From Paracoccaceae bacterium (GTDB lineage: Bacteria; Pseudomonadota; Alphaproteobacteria; Rhodobacterales; Rhodobacteraceae), in contig PXDM01000243.1 in NCBI GenBank assembly GCA_003565055.1, positions 1 through 20,383 of the forward strand: a stretch of DNA of 20,383 bases, given 5' to 3'. This document shows positions 13,272 through 20,383 of the stretch, in pieces; position 1 is the stretch's first letter, and every line of letters begins with the position of its first letter. Both the position numbers and the translations under genes were made by a program. Below the pieces are notes generated by a model. That model was not told the DNA's origin. It was given only the letters and a program-made list of their open reading frames with translations, and ran no database searches.

Positions 13272-14915
13272 ATGACGTCTGTCACAAATCCCGACACCGT
13301 GAGCCTGGAGCAGATCAGGAAGAAAGGCGCTTTCGGCATCAGTCTTCTGCTGTGGGCAATGGTCGCACAGATCGCCGTCGTGGGCTGGGCTCTGTCATTG
13401 CCAAACACTTATGTGCTTCTGGTCGCCATTGTGCTGGCGGGGCTTGTTTCGTTTGAATACTGGCGCAATCCCGTAGGTGGCTCTGTGCAGATGACATCAG
13501 CAGCAGCGCTGGCGGTGACTGTCGGCCTCGTCGTCTATCAGTTTTCCGATCACCCGTGGCAGGTCGATATCCATATGCAGTTCTTTGCCGCACTTGCGGT
13601 GCTTGCGATATACTGCAACTGGCGGCCGATTGTGCTCTATACGGGTCTTGTCGCCATCCACCATCTGGGCTTGACGATTGTCCTGCCCAGTGCGGTCCTG
13701 CCGGGCGGGACGGATTTCGGGCGCGTGTTCTTGCATGCGGTCGTTCTGCTGGTCGAAGCTTCGGTCCTGATCTTCATTGTACATTTGTTGGCGCGCTCTT
13801 TTGCCACCTCGGAAAACGCTCTGCGAGAGGCACATGATGCGCAGGCCAAGTCTGAAGAGCTCCGCCTGTCGCAATTGCGTCTGGCGGAACAGACTGAGCG
13901 CGAAAAAGAACGGGAAGCCGCGAAAAAGCAGCGTGTCGTCGAAGAACTCCGGGCCGGTTTGCAGCGATTGAGCGAAGGCGATCTGAAAACCCTGATTGAG
14001 AGCCCGGCAACTGATCCCTTTCCGGAAGAATATGACAGCATTCGCCTGGCGTTCAATCAGACGGTTGAAATGCTCGATGACCTGCTCGAGCGCGTCGATC
14101 TGGTCGCAAATGCCGTGCGCAGTGATGCAATAGAGATCGAGCGGGCAGGGCGGCAGCTCTTCGAGCGTGCGCAAGCACAGACAGCAAGCCTCGGTGATGG
14201 CCGCTCTGCCTTGCAAACGATGATTGAGCTTCTTGCGAGTGGATTGTCCGAGTCGCGCCAGGCCGCTCTCGAAAGCCGCGAGAACGAGCGCGAGGCCGAA
14301 GCAGGGGGCGAAATCACGCAGGAAGCTGTGCGCGCGATGAGCGCAATCGAAACCAGCTCGAACCAGATCTCGCGAATCATCTCGGTCATCGAAGATATCG
14401 CCTTTCAGACCAATCTGCTGGCGTTGAATGCGGGAGTGGAAGCCGCGCGCGCGGGCGCTGCGGGGCGCGGATTCTCGGTCGTTGCAGTCGAAGTGCGCGG
14501 GCTGGCCGAACGGGTTGCTGCATCAGCGCGTGAAATTCGCGACCTCATCACGCAGGCATCAGGCCATGTGTCTGAGGGATCTGCGCTTGTGCATCGGACA
14601 ACGGATGCGCTCGGCGCAATTGTTGGGCGTGCCTCTGGCGTGCGCAAATTCATGGATGGAATCGCGACCAGTTCTCAGGACCAGGCGTCGCGGCTTGAGC
14701 AAGCCAAGGCCGTCGTCGATCAGGCTGAAGCCATCAATCGCCAGACCCTGGGTGCAGCGCAGGACGCGCAGGCCGTGGCTGCAACGATCGGGCGTCAGGC
14801 AGAAAAACTTGTCACGACTTTGCATGCATATCGCACATTGCCGGATCGCATGGACCCATCAGACCTGCCCGAACGCATCTCTGAAGATGCGCGCGTCACG
14901 CGGGCGGCAGGATGA
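13272..14915 (+). CDS. Methyl-accepting chemotaxis protein with multi-pass membrane sensor domain (atypical adaptation region)
   Basis: This 547-residue chemoreceptor has about six hydrophobic segments in residues 20-176 with almost no periplasmic loop, so it probably senses within or at the membrane. That region carries His94, His101 (DIHMQFF), Cys115, the pair His130-His131, His155 and His171. A charged coiled coil (about 180-225), a HAMP-like unit (about 223-280) and the signalling hairpin follow. The tip is clear at about 375-401 (DIAFQTNLLALNAGVE). The helix arms align without gaps to those of the receptor downstream. The methylation Glu/Gln pair is Gly308-Asp309 here, the C-arm Glu-Glu is Gln-Asp, and the tip AGEAGRGF reads AGAAGRGF. 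There is no C-terminal CheR-binding pentapeptide. ATG 13272 follows GAGGA; longer in-frame readings cross the small gene upstream. Confidence 0.9.
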   Translation: MTSVTNPDTVSLEQIRKKGAFGISLLLWAMVAQIAVVGWALSLPNTYVLLVAIVLAGLVSFEYWRNPVGGSVQMTSAAALAVTVGLVVYQFSDHPWQVDIHMQFFAALAVLAIYCNWRPIVLYTGLVAIHHLGLTIVLPSAVLPGGTDFGRVFLHAVVLLVEASVLIFIVHLLARSFATSENALREAHDAQAKSEELRLSQLRLAEQTEREKEREAAKKQRVVEELRAGLQRLSEGDLKTLIESPATDPFPEEYDSIRLAFNQTVEMLDDLLERVDLVANAVRSDAIEIERAGRQLFERAQAQTASLGDGRSALQTMIELLASGLSESRQAALESRENEREAEAGGEITQEAVRAMSAIETSSNQISRIISVIEDIAFQTNLLALNAGVEAARAGAAGRGFSVVAVEVRGLAERVAASAREIRDLITQASGHVSEGSALVHRTTDALGAIVGRASGVRKFMDGIATSSQDQASRLEQAKAVVDQAEAINRQTLGAAQDAQAVAATIGRQAEKLVTTLHAYRTLPDRMDPSDLPERISEDARVTRAAG

Positions 14916-15004
14916 CCAGCCTTCGACGGACAGGACACGCGCGCCTCTAAACCCGGAAAACCCAACGCTGCCATATTGTTGTTGAACATCAACTCGAGGA
15001 AAAA
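14916..15004 (+). other. Short gap between the two chemoreceptor genes
   Basis: This 89-bp spacer is AT-richer near its 3' end and holds the GAGGA ribosome site of the second receptor (14996-15000). I see no terminator hairpin and no convincing promoter, so read-through from the first receptor gene is likely. Confidence 0.4.
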
Positions 15005-17215
15005 ATGCTAAGTAACATGAGAGTCGGAACTCAGCTCGTCGGATCATTCGCCGTGATCCTGAGCTTGATTGTAGGTCTTGGGCTGTTCAACTGGGATCGC
15101 CTGACAAGGATGGCATCTGCAGTGATCGGCATCGAAAACGCGGTCGATATCACTGTGAGCGCCGCAGGCCTGGCGCGAGAGGTCAATGAGGCGGGGTTTG
15201 CGCTCATCGACTATACGATTTCTGCGGATCCAATGGACGCGGAGCGCGTTCAGAATGAGATGGCCGAAGTTCGCGCGCTTGCGGCAGAAATGCAGGCACA
15301 GGGCATTCGAGCGACTGAAATGATGGTTGAACTCAAGGACCGCCATATCGCTGAGCTCACAGCCTTCATCGCGACTTATGACCAGCGCCGTGTCCTGGCA
15401 GAGGGGATTCGATCATTGGGGATCGAGCACCGTCGGAATATTGGTCGTCTTGTGAACATGTTCGAGGAGCGCGGCGCCGATGCCGCAGCTTATAGCGCGC
15501 TGCGTGCCTCCGACAGTTTTCTGGTAACGCGGGTTCGGGTTGACCGCTTTGTCGAGGGGATGCCGCTTTCGGAACTGGATACTGCAACACAGCCCTACGA
15601 GGCTACGGTCGGCTATCTCGCTGACCTGTCGGGCGCTGGCTTGACGGCGCAGGAACGCGCGCTTTTGAACACCACGCAGTCAGGTCTGGCTGAATTCTGG
15701 TCAGTTGTGTCTGAGATGCGCGACGTTGAAATGCTCAGCCGCGAGCAGCTTGCCGTGGTCAACGCGACAACGCAGGATGTCATGGCTCAGCTTGAGCGTG
15801 TGCGTGCGGAAATCCGGCAAACACGCGCAGCGATCAATGCCGAAACCCATAGCCTGATCGAAAACACCGTTTTCGCTGTGATCGCTGGAGTGATCTTCGT
15901 TGCGGCTCTTGGCACGGCCGTCGCTGTTTTCCTCTCTCTCTACATCTCCCGGCGCCTCGCCTCTATTGTGAGCCAGACCACAGCACTGGCCGATGGGAAG
16001 CTCGACACTGAAATTACCGGGACTGAGGGTAGCGGTGATCTGTCGAAGATCGCGCAGGCGCTCAATGTATTCAAAGAAAATGCGATAGACCGTCGGCGCG
16101 CTGAGACTGAGCGCAAGCGCCTGGAGGCAGAAACAAAAGAAAGACTGGAGCGTGACAATGAACGGCAACAGCGGGTGGTGCGTGACATCGAGAATGCGCT
16201 GACACGCCTGACCGATGGGGAATTGACCCATCAGATCGAAAGCCCGGCTGGCGATCCGTTCCCCAAAGAGTATGAAGACCTTCGTCTCGCCTTTAATCGG
16301 GTTGCAAATAGCTTGTCTGCAACAATGCAGCGTATTGTCGGTGTTGCAGACCAAGTCCGCGGAGGGTCGGAAGAAATCACTTCTGCTTCTCAGGATCTCG
16401 CCAGTCGTGCGGAGACGCAGGCCGCTACACTTGAACAGTCGGCTGCAGCCTTGAATGAGCTCACCGAGAGTGTGAGGTCGACTGCGGGTCTTGCGAAGGA
16501 AGCAGAACATGCGACCCAGAGCAATCGGGTGACCGCTGAGCAAGGCGCCGAGATTGTGAGAAATGCGATCGGTGCCATGCAGAAAATCGAGAAGTCTTCA
16601 GAGCAAATCACGCGGATTATTGGCGTGATCGACGATATCGCATTCCAAACAAACCTGCTGGCCTTGAACGCCGGTGTCGAAGCAGCGCGCGCAGGGGAAG
16701 CCGGACGTGGCTTCGCAGTTGTCGCATCCGAGGTTCGCAGTCTTGCTCAGCGCGCCTCAGAATCAGCGCGGGAGATCAAGTCGCTTATTTCTGAAAGCAC
16801 GCTGCAGGTTGAGTCCGGCTCAGAGTTGGTGTCAAAGACCGGTCAAAGTCTCGAGCAGATATTGCAAAAGGCGAAGGAAGTCTCAGAGCAGGCTTCCGCG
16901 ATTGCAGTGGCCGCAGCAGATCAGTCAAGTGCGTTGGTGGAGATCAATTCTGGGGTCAATCAACTTGATCAGGTGACGCAACAAAATGCGGCAGTTGCGG
17001 AGGAAACCAATGCTGCGGCGAGTTCTCTGCAACAGCAGTCTGATAGCCTTTTGGCGGAGCTTTCGAGCTTCAGCTTCGACGCGAAAGCTATCAAGCCGCA
17101 GAAGATCAGGCCGCTGCCCGGCAATGCAGAAGAGTTGCCGCCCAAAATGCCAAAGCCCCAAATTCGTGCGGTCAGCGAGGGGCGCCAGGCTCAGGCCAGG
17201 TTCTTGGAATTCTGA
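15005..17215 (+). CDS. Methyl-accepting chemotaxis protein, periplasmic-sensing, full-length
   Basis: This 736-residue receptor has classical topology: TM1 at about 9-29, a periplasmic, mostly helical sensor region of about 255 residues (helical-bundle type, possibly HBM-like), TM2 at about 288-313, and HAMP at about 312-362. A charged coiled coil and a second HAMP-like unit follow at about 390-440. The signalling domain has its tip at 543-571 (DDIAFQTNLLALNAGVEAAR, then AGEAGRGFAVVASEVR). Methylation motifs are intact: AATLEQSAAA with Glu477-Gln478 and AAVAEETNAA with Glu666-Glu667. A Pro/Lys-rich linker leads to the terminal RFLEF, which fits the relaxed CheR/CheB tether pattern (aromatic, two residues, aromatic). 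GAGGA precedes the ATG at 15005. It lies 89 bp after the other receptor and is probably in the same transcript. The ligand is unknown. Confidence 0.92.
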   Translation: MLSNMRVGTQLVGSFAVILSLIVGLGLFNWDRLTRMASAVIGIENAVDITVSAAGLAREVNEAGFALIDYTISADPMDAERVQNEMAEVRALAAEMQAQGIRATEMMVELKDRHIAELTAFIATYDQRRVLAEGIRSLGIEHRRNIGRLVNMFEERGADAAAYSALRASDSFLVTRVRVDRFVEGMPLSELDTATQPYEATVGYLADLSGAGLTAQERALLNTTQSGLAEFWSVVSEMRDVEMLSREQLAVVNATTQDVMAQLERVRAEIRQTRAAINAETHSLIENTVFAVIAGVIFVAALGTAVAVFLSLYISRRLASIVSQTTALADGKLDTEITGTEGSGDLSKIAQALNVFKENAIDRRRAETERKRLEAETKERLERDNERQQRVVRDIENALTRLTDGELTHQIESPAGDPFPKEYEDLRLAFNRVANSLSATMQRIVGVADQVRGGSEEITSASQDLASRAETQAATLEQSAAALNELTESVRSTAGLAKEAEHATQSNRVTAEQGAEIVRNAIGAMQKIEKSSEQITRIIGVIDDIAFQTNLLALNAGVEAARAGEAGRGFAVVASEVRSLAQRASESAREIKSLISESTLQVESGSELVSKTGQSLEQILQKAKEVSEQASAIAVAAADQSSALVEINSGVNQLDQVTQQNAAVAEETNAAASSLQQQSDSLLAELSSFSFDAKAIKPQKIRPLPGNAEELPPKMPKPQIRAVSEGRQAQARFLEF

Positions 17216-17230
17216 TTGCGAATGTCGACT

Positions 17231-17254
17231 GGGGGCGGCTGCGTGGCCGCCTCC
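17231..17254. terminator. GC-rich stem-loop between convergent chemoreceptor and cysG genes
   Basis: GGGGGCGGC (17231-17239) pairs with GCCGCCTCC (17246-17254), nine pairs including one G-U, around a six-base loop. It begins 15 bp after the stop of the second chemoreceptor, where a terminator is expected, and is roughly symmetric for both strands. Neither side has a run of U, so termination would be weak or factor-assisted. The rest of the 172-bp convergent gap (17216-17387) shows no gene. Confidence 0.45.
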
Positions 17255-17387
17255 AAGTCTGATGATGCCGATAAGCCGGGGCCAGCAGCGCTTCACGAAC
17301 ATAGGAAAGTTCGCTTCGCTTGATCCGATAATGCGCGACCAACTCAGCAGGTTTTGGCCAGATTGAGAGACAGTATTCCGCTGAGGT

Positions 17388-18767
17388 TCACGCTGCGATA
17401 AAGTCCGCGCGCACAGAGAATTCCGCTTTCGGCCATGACACGAGAATGACAGCCGGATTTTCAACGGCACCGTCACGGACCATTTTGGGAAGGTCCGACA
17501 GCGTGCAATGGATCTTTCGCTCTTTCGGTGTGGATGCATGGCAGACAATGTCGATTTCAAGCGAGAGGGGAATCCCAGCTGCCTCCATGCTGCGGACAAT
17601 CTTCTCGGCCCGCGCGACACCCATATAGATGGCAAGTGATGTGCCGGGCTGCAGCATCGCGGCCCAGTCCGGGTCGGGGTCTGCGGGCTTGCAGGCTGCG
17701 GTCGCGAGCATCAGGCGATCTGTGACCCCGCGTTCGGTGAGGCCGCGCGCGAGACTCGCGCAAGCTGCGCTGGCAGCGGTCACTCCCGGCACGATCTCGA
17801 CCGCGATTCCGGCAGCGCCTGCGCTGTCCAGTTCCTCGGCCACCCGTCCGAAGATGCCGGGATCGCCGGATTTCAGACGCACGACCTTCTTGCCCCGCTT
17901 GGCGGCGGCCACGATCACCGTATTGATGCGCTCCTGCGGCCAGCTGGACGCGCCGACTTCCTTGCCCACAAAGACCCGCTCTGCGTCGCGGCGCGCCAGT
18001 TCCAGAATGCTCGGGTCCACGAGCCGGTCATAGAAGATCACATCGGCCTCTTGCAGCAGGCGCAGCGCGCGCAGGGTCAAGAGGTCCGCCGCGCCCGGAC
18101 CCGCGCCGACCAGCGCGATGGAGCCCTGCGCCGCCCCTGTCTCGCCACGCGCGAGCGCGTCCTTGATGAGCCGCGCCGCATCGCGCAGCGCGCCGCGCGC
18201 AATGGCCTGCCGGGGCGCGCGGCTGAAAACCCAGTCCCAGAAGAACCGCCGCTGCGCCTGCGGGATCTGGCCGCTCACCTGCGCGCGCAGGCGTCCCGCG
18301 AGCGCGGCCAACTCGCCCAGATTAGGTTCGAGCAGCACCTCCATCCGCGACTTGATCTGTCGCGCCAGAACCGGGGCGGTGCCTTCGGTCGAGATCGCGA
18401 CCACCACCGGGTCGCGATCCACCAGCGAGGGCGTGTTGGCATCGCAGAGCGCTGGCCGGTCGACGACATTGACCAGCGCGCCTGCTGCCTTGGAGAGCGC
18501 ATGCGCCGCGTAATCGGCCCCGACGCAGCCAGTGGCGACAAAGACCAGTGCCGCGCCGCGCATCAGATCGACGGTCAATTCAGGGGCATGCGTGGCCCGA
18601 CCGTCGACCACGAGAGCCGCGAGTTCCGCATCCAGCTGAGGTGCGACCAGCACCAGCAGCGCTTCGGTTTTCAGCATCAGGCGCGCTTTCTGTGCGGCCT
18701 GCTCGCCCCCACCGACGATCACGACATGGCGGCCAGCCATTTGCAGGAACATGGGAAAGGTTTTCAT
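17388..18767 (-). CDS. cysG: Siroheme synthase (precorrin-2 dehydrogenase/ferrochelatase plus uroporphyrinogen-III C-methyltransferase)
   Basis: This 459-residue multifunctional enzyme makes siroheme from uroporphyrinogen III. The N-terminal part (about 1-210) is the NAD-dependent dehydrogenase/ferrochelatase: VVIVGGGEQAAQKARLML (15-32), VNVVD with the key Asp, and ISTEGTAPVLARQIKSRME. The C-terminal part (about 215-455) is the SAM-dependent methyltransferase: VGAGPGAADLLTLRA, DRLVD, VRLKSGDPGIFGR and EIVPGVTAASAA. It differs from enterobacterial CysG at several spots: GKE for GKR, KSGDPG for KGGDPF, and no Gly-His after the LxTxRG segment. The motifs for SAM binding remain. ATG 18767 has GGAG seven bases upstream and lies 13 bp after the preceding stop. 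It is the last visible gene of the nas cluster and supplies the siroheme of nitrite reductase, and probably of sulfite reductase. Confidence 0.92.
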   Translation of the reverse strand: MKTFPMFLQMAGRHVVIVGGGEQAAQKARLMLKTEALLVLVAPQLDAELAALVVDGRATHAPELTVDLMRGAALVFVATGCVGADYAAHALSKAAGALVNVVDRPALCDANTPSLVDRDPVVVAISTEGTAPVLARQIKSRMEVLLEPNLGELAALAGRLRAQVSGQIPQAQRRFFWDWVFSRAPRQAIARGALRDAARLIKDALARGETGAAQGSIALVGAGPGAADLLTLRALRLLQEADVIFYDRLVDPSILELARRDAERVFVGKEVGASSWPQERINTVIVAAAKRGKKVVRLKSGDPGIFGRVAEELDSAGAAGIAVEIVPGVTAASAACASLARGLTERGVTDRLMLATAACKPADPDPDWAAMLQPGTSLAIYMGVARAEKIVRSMEAAGIPLSLEIDIVCHASTPKERKIHCTLSDLPKMVRDGAVENPAVILVSWPKAEFSVRADFIAA

Positions 18768-18780
18768 CGCGGGCTCCAGT

Positions 18781-19689
18781 TCAGGCAGGGATGGATTGCG
18801 GGGAGGTGAGGCGCGCGGCCTCGGCTGTGCCTGCGATAATGGCGCGGGCGAAGGGGTCTTGCGTCGTGCCGCTCGCGAAATCCTCCAGCGTCAGGGGCAG
18901 ATCGGACAGGCGCTGCGGCTCCGGGGTCAGCGGCGGCAGCAGCGTCTCGACGGGCTGGCCCTCGACCAATCGCCAGAGAGTGACGGGTTTCGACGGGTTG
19001 CGCTCAAACTCGCCACCGCCGCCCTTAAGGATCGCAAGCTGCAGCTGGCCCAGTAGCGCTCCAGCTGCCTGTTGCAGCGCAAGGTAAGGCGGGTGAAACA
19101 CGCCCTGCACCGCCGCCGGGGCTTGCGCGGGGTTGAGCATGCGGCAGACCGTGTTGATACAGGAGCGCAGCCCCAGAACCTCGCGCAGGCGCAACAGGTC
19201 CAGCAGGCGCGGCGCGATGGCTTCAAGCGGCAGATAGGCAATGTTGTCGCGGTCAAGCAAGCGCGCGGCGTCGTCCGCATCCTGCGCGCGCGCGATCCCG
19301 ACCAGCGCGAGGGCCGAGCGCACATCCGCCCCATCCGATTGATGCGAGTTCCAGCCATGGATGAGCACGCGCTTGCCGCCTTGCGCAAGCCTTTTTACGG
19401 CCCAGAGAAACCATGGCAACCCGCGCGTGCGCCCGGCGGCATAGCTTGGCCAGTCGAGGTCCACTTGCGGCAGCGCAGGCAGGTTCTCGCGCACCGCGCG
19501 GGTGAAGCCTGCGATCTCGTCAGGCGTCTCGCCCCGGTAGCGCATCAGCATGAGAAGCGCGCCGATGGCATGGCGATCCGCGCGGCCCGCAAGGATCAGG
19601 CGCATGGCGTCTTCGGCCTCCGGCCCCGTCAGCGACCGCGCGCGCCCCGGCCCGCGCCCCATGGCGTGGATAAAGGGGGCGAGGGTCAT
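18781..19689 (-). CDS. TrpD2/YbiB-like glycosyltransferase family 3 protein
   Basis: This 302-residue cytoplasmic protein is related to anthranilate phosphoribosyltransferase. An N-terminal helical region (about 1-75) is followed by VDLDWPSYAAGRTRGLPWF (76-94), KRVLIHGWNSHQSD (106-119) and LPLEAIAPRLLDLLRLREVLGLRS. INTVCRMLNP (178-187), GVFHPPYLALQQ (196-207) and LKGGGGEFERNP (221-232) complete the pattern. The Gly-rich GTGGD site of true TrpD is replaced by the DWPSY region, as in the TrpD2/YbiB group, so tryptophan synthesis is unlikely. YbiB of E. coli has been described as a nucleic-acid-binding member (family knowledge). The start is ATG 19689, overlapping the nasA stop (ATGA); a longer in-frame reading lies within nasA. 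Sitting between nasA and cysG it is co-translated with nitrate assimilation genes. Its role there is unknown to me. Confidence 0.8.
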   Translation of the reverse strand: MTLAPFIHAMGRGPGRARSLTGPEAEDAMRLILAGRADRHAIGALLMLMRYRGETPDEIAGFTRAVRENLPALPQVDLDWPSYAAGRTRGLPWFLWAVKRLAQGGKRVLIHGWNSHQSDGADVRSALALVGIARAQDADDAARLLDRDNIAYLPLEAIAPRLLDLLRLREVLGLRSCINTVCRMLNPAQAPAAVQGVFHPPYLALQQAAGALLGQLQLAILKGGGGEFERNPSKPVTLWRLVEGQPVETLLPPLTPEPQRLSDLPLTLEDFASGTTQDPFARAIIAGTAEAARLTSPQSIPA

Positions 19690-20383
19690 TCTGCGGCCTC
19701 CAGCCTTTGGGCCAGAAGGGCGGCCAGTTCCGGCTTGCACGACCCGCAGCTTGTGCCCGCTTGCAGGGCCGCGCCGATCGCGTCGACCGAGTTCAACCCC
19801 TGTTTGGCAATCGCCTCAAGGATCGTGTTACGTCCTACATTGAGGCAGGCGCAGACCGTCGGGCCGGGATCGCGCATGCCCTGCGCAGGCCGCCCGGCGA
19901 GCAGACCCGCGCCCTCCGCGCCGACCTGCGCGGCCACATGGCCCCGCGCGAGTGTCACAGGGTCAGGCGCGACAAAGAGCGCGGCGAGCGTGCGCCGCCC
20001 CTCCATCAATGCCAGCCGATGCGTGCCGCGAATGCGGTCCTCGACGCTCAGGCAGGTCGCCTCCGGCAGGTTGAAGAGCATCCGTGCATAGGCTTGCCAA
20101 TCAGCAGGCGTCTCCAGCCCCGCCAATTCGCAGCGCCAGCCACTGTCATGGCGCGCGCGCGCCCAGTAGTCGGATTTCGGGGTCATCGGCGCGCAAGAGA
20201 CCGCGAATCCGTACCAAGCGGGGGCCAGCGGCGCGATGGCGACGACGCTGGCCTTGCTTTCCGGCTGGCCCGAAACCGGGTCCGTGACCGCCGCCACCAG
20301 CGCATCCACGCGGCCTGTGGGCGCCGTGTCGCCGGTCCAATGCATGGGTGCGAAAACCTCGCCGCGCTGCACGCGGGCGGTTA
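19686..20383 (-). CDS. nasA: Assimilatory nitrate reductase large subunit, C-terminal part (5'-truncated by window edge)
   Basis: These 231 residues are the C-terminus of a molybdenum bis-MGD nitrate reductase that reduces nitrate to nitrite in the cytoplasm; the frame runs off the right edge. The molybdopterin-dinucleotide-binding domain ends with RGEVFAPMHWTGDTAPTGRV and DPVSGQPESKASVVAI, characteristic of NasA/NarB-type enzymes. After an intervening segment, the tail is a BFD-like [2Fe-2S] domain with cysteines CACLNVGRNT and TSCGSCKPELAALL. This C-x-C...C-x2-C set, found in many assimilatory NasA proteins, passes electrons to the active site. The stop TGA at 19686-19688 overlaps the next start. 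Upstream, outside the window, nitrite reductase and transport genes are expected. The identification is strong from these two domains together with the adjacent cysG. Confidence 0.9.
   Translation of the reverse strand, partial: TARVQRGEVFAPMHWTGDTAPTGRVDALVAAVTDPVSGQPESKASVVAIAPLAPAWYGFAVSCAPMTPKSDYWARARHDSGWRCELAGLETPADWQAYARMLFNLPEATCLSVEDRIRGTHRLALMEGRRTLAALFVAPDPVTLARGHVAAQVGAEGAGLLAGRPAQGMRDPGPTVCACLNVGRNTILEAIAKQGLNSVDAIGAALQAGTSCGSCKPELAALLAQRLEAAE

Noticed and set aside
14978..14994. Small inverted repeat GTTG...CAAC before the second chemoreceptor
   Set aside because: Only four base pairs around an eight-base loop; too weak to be a terminator or operator.

Overview
The window looks like chromosomal DNA of an alphaproteobacterium of the Rhodobacterales type (Rhodobacter, Paracoccus and relatives). 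It has high GC, tightly packed operons with 4-nt stop/start overlaps, a sorbitol/mannitol operon in the order known from Rhodobacter sphaeroides, and a nas-cysG assimilatory nitrate cluster. This placement comes from gene order and protein motifs read by eye, not from a database search.

Layout. (1) Positions 1-4555, plus strand: the 3' part of a polyol operon. It holds a truncated permease (SmoF-like), a second permease (SmoG), the ATPase (SmoK), a short-chain sorbitol-type dehydrogenase (SmoS) and a long-chain mannitol 2-dehydrogenase (MtlK). Together they import hexitols and oxidise them to ketohexose. (2) Positions 4562-10708, minus strand: an oligopeptide-type ABC importer operon. In transcription order it encodes a binding protein, an intergenic terminator-like hairpin, a DppB-type permease, a single polypeptide joining a DppC-type permease to a DppD-type ATPase, a DppF-type ATPase, and an FCD-type GntR regulator whose best start is a TTG inside the preceding gene. 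(3) Positions 10814-12704, plus strand, divergent from (2): a DUF1028 protein and an M20-family N-carbamoyl-amino-acid/allantoate-type amidohydrolase. The 105-bp divergent promoter region carries two nearly identical 20-bp repeats, each covering the predicted -10 box of one promoter. Regions 2 and 3 therefore look like one co-regulated unit for uptake and hydrolysis of an amide- or ureido-containing compound.

(4) Positions 12941-17215, plus strand: a small unknown membrane-anchored protein followed by two chemoreceptors. The first has a multi-pass, histidine-containing membrane domain and has lost the usual adaptation marks. The second is a classical periplasmic-sensing receptor with intact methylation motifs and a CheR-tether-like C-terminus. 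This block is visibly less GC-rich than its surroundings. (5) Positions 17388-20383, minus strand: the 3' end of an assimilatory nitrate reductase gene (nasA), a TrpD2/YbiB-like phosphoribosyltransferase-fold protein and siroheme synthase (cysG). The genes are translationally coupled or nearly so; CysG supplies the siroheme used by assimilatory nitrite reductase.

No tRNA, rRNA, CRISPR array, insertion sequence or phage gene was seen. The most promising under-described unit is the DUF1028/amidohydrolase/fused-transporter locus with its symmetric divergent control region. The paired unequal chemoreceptors come second.
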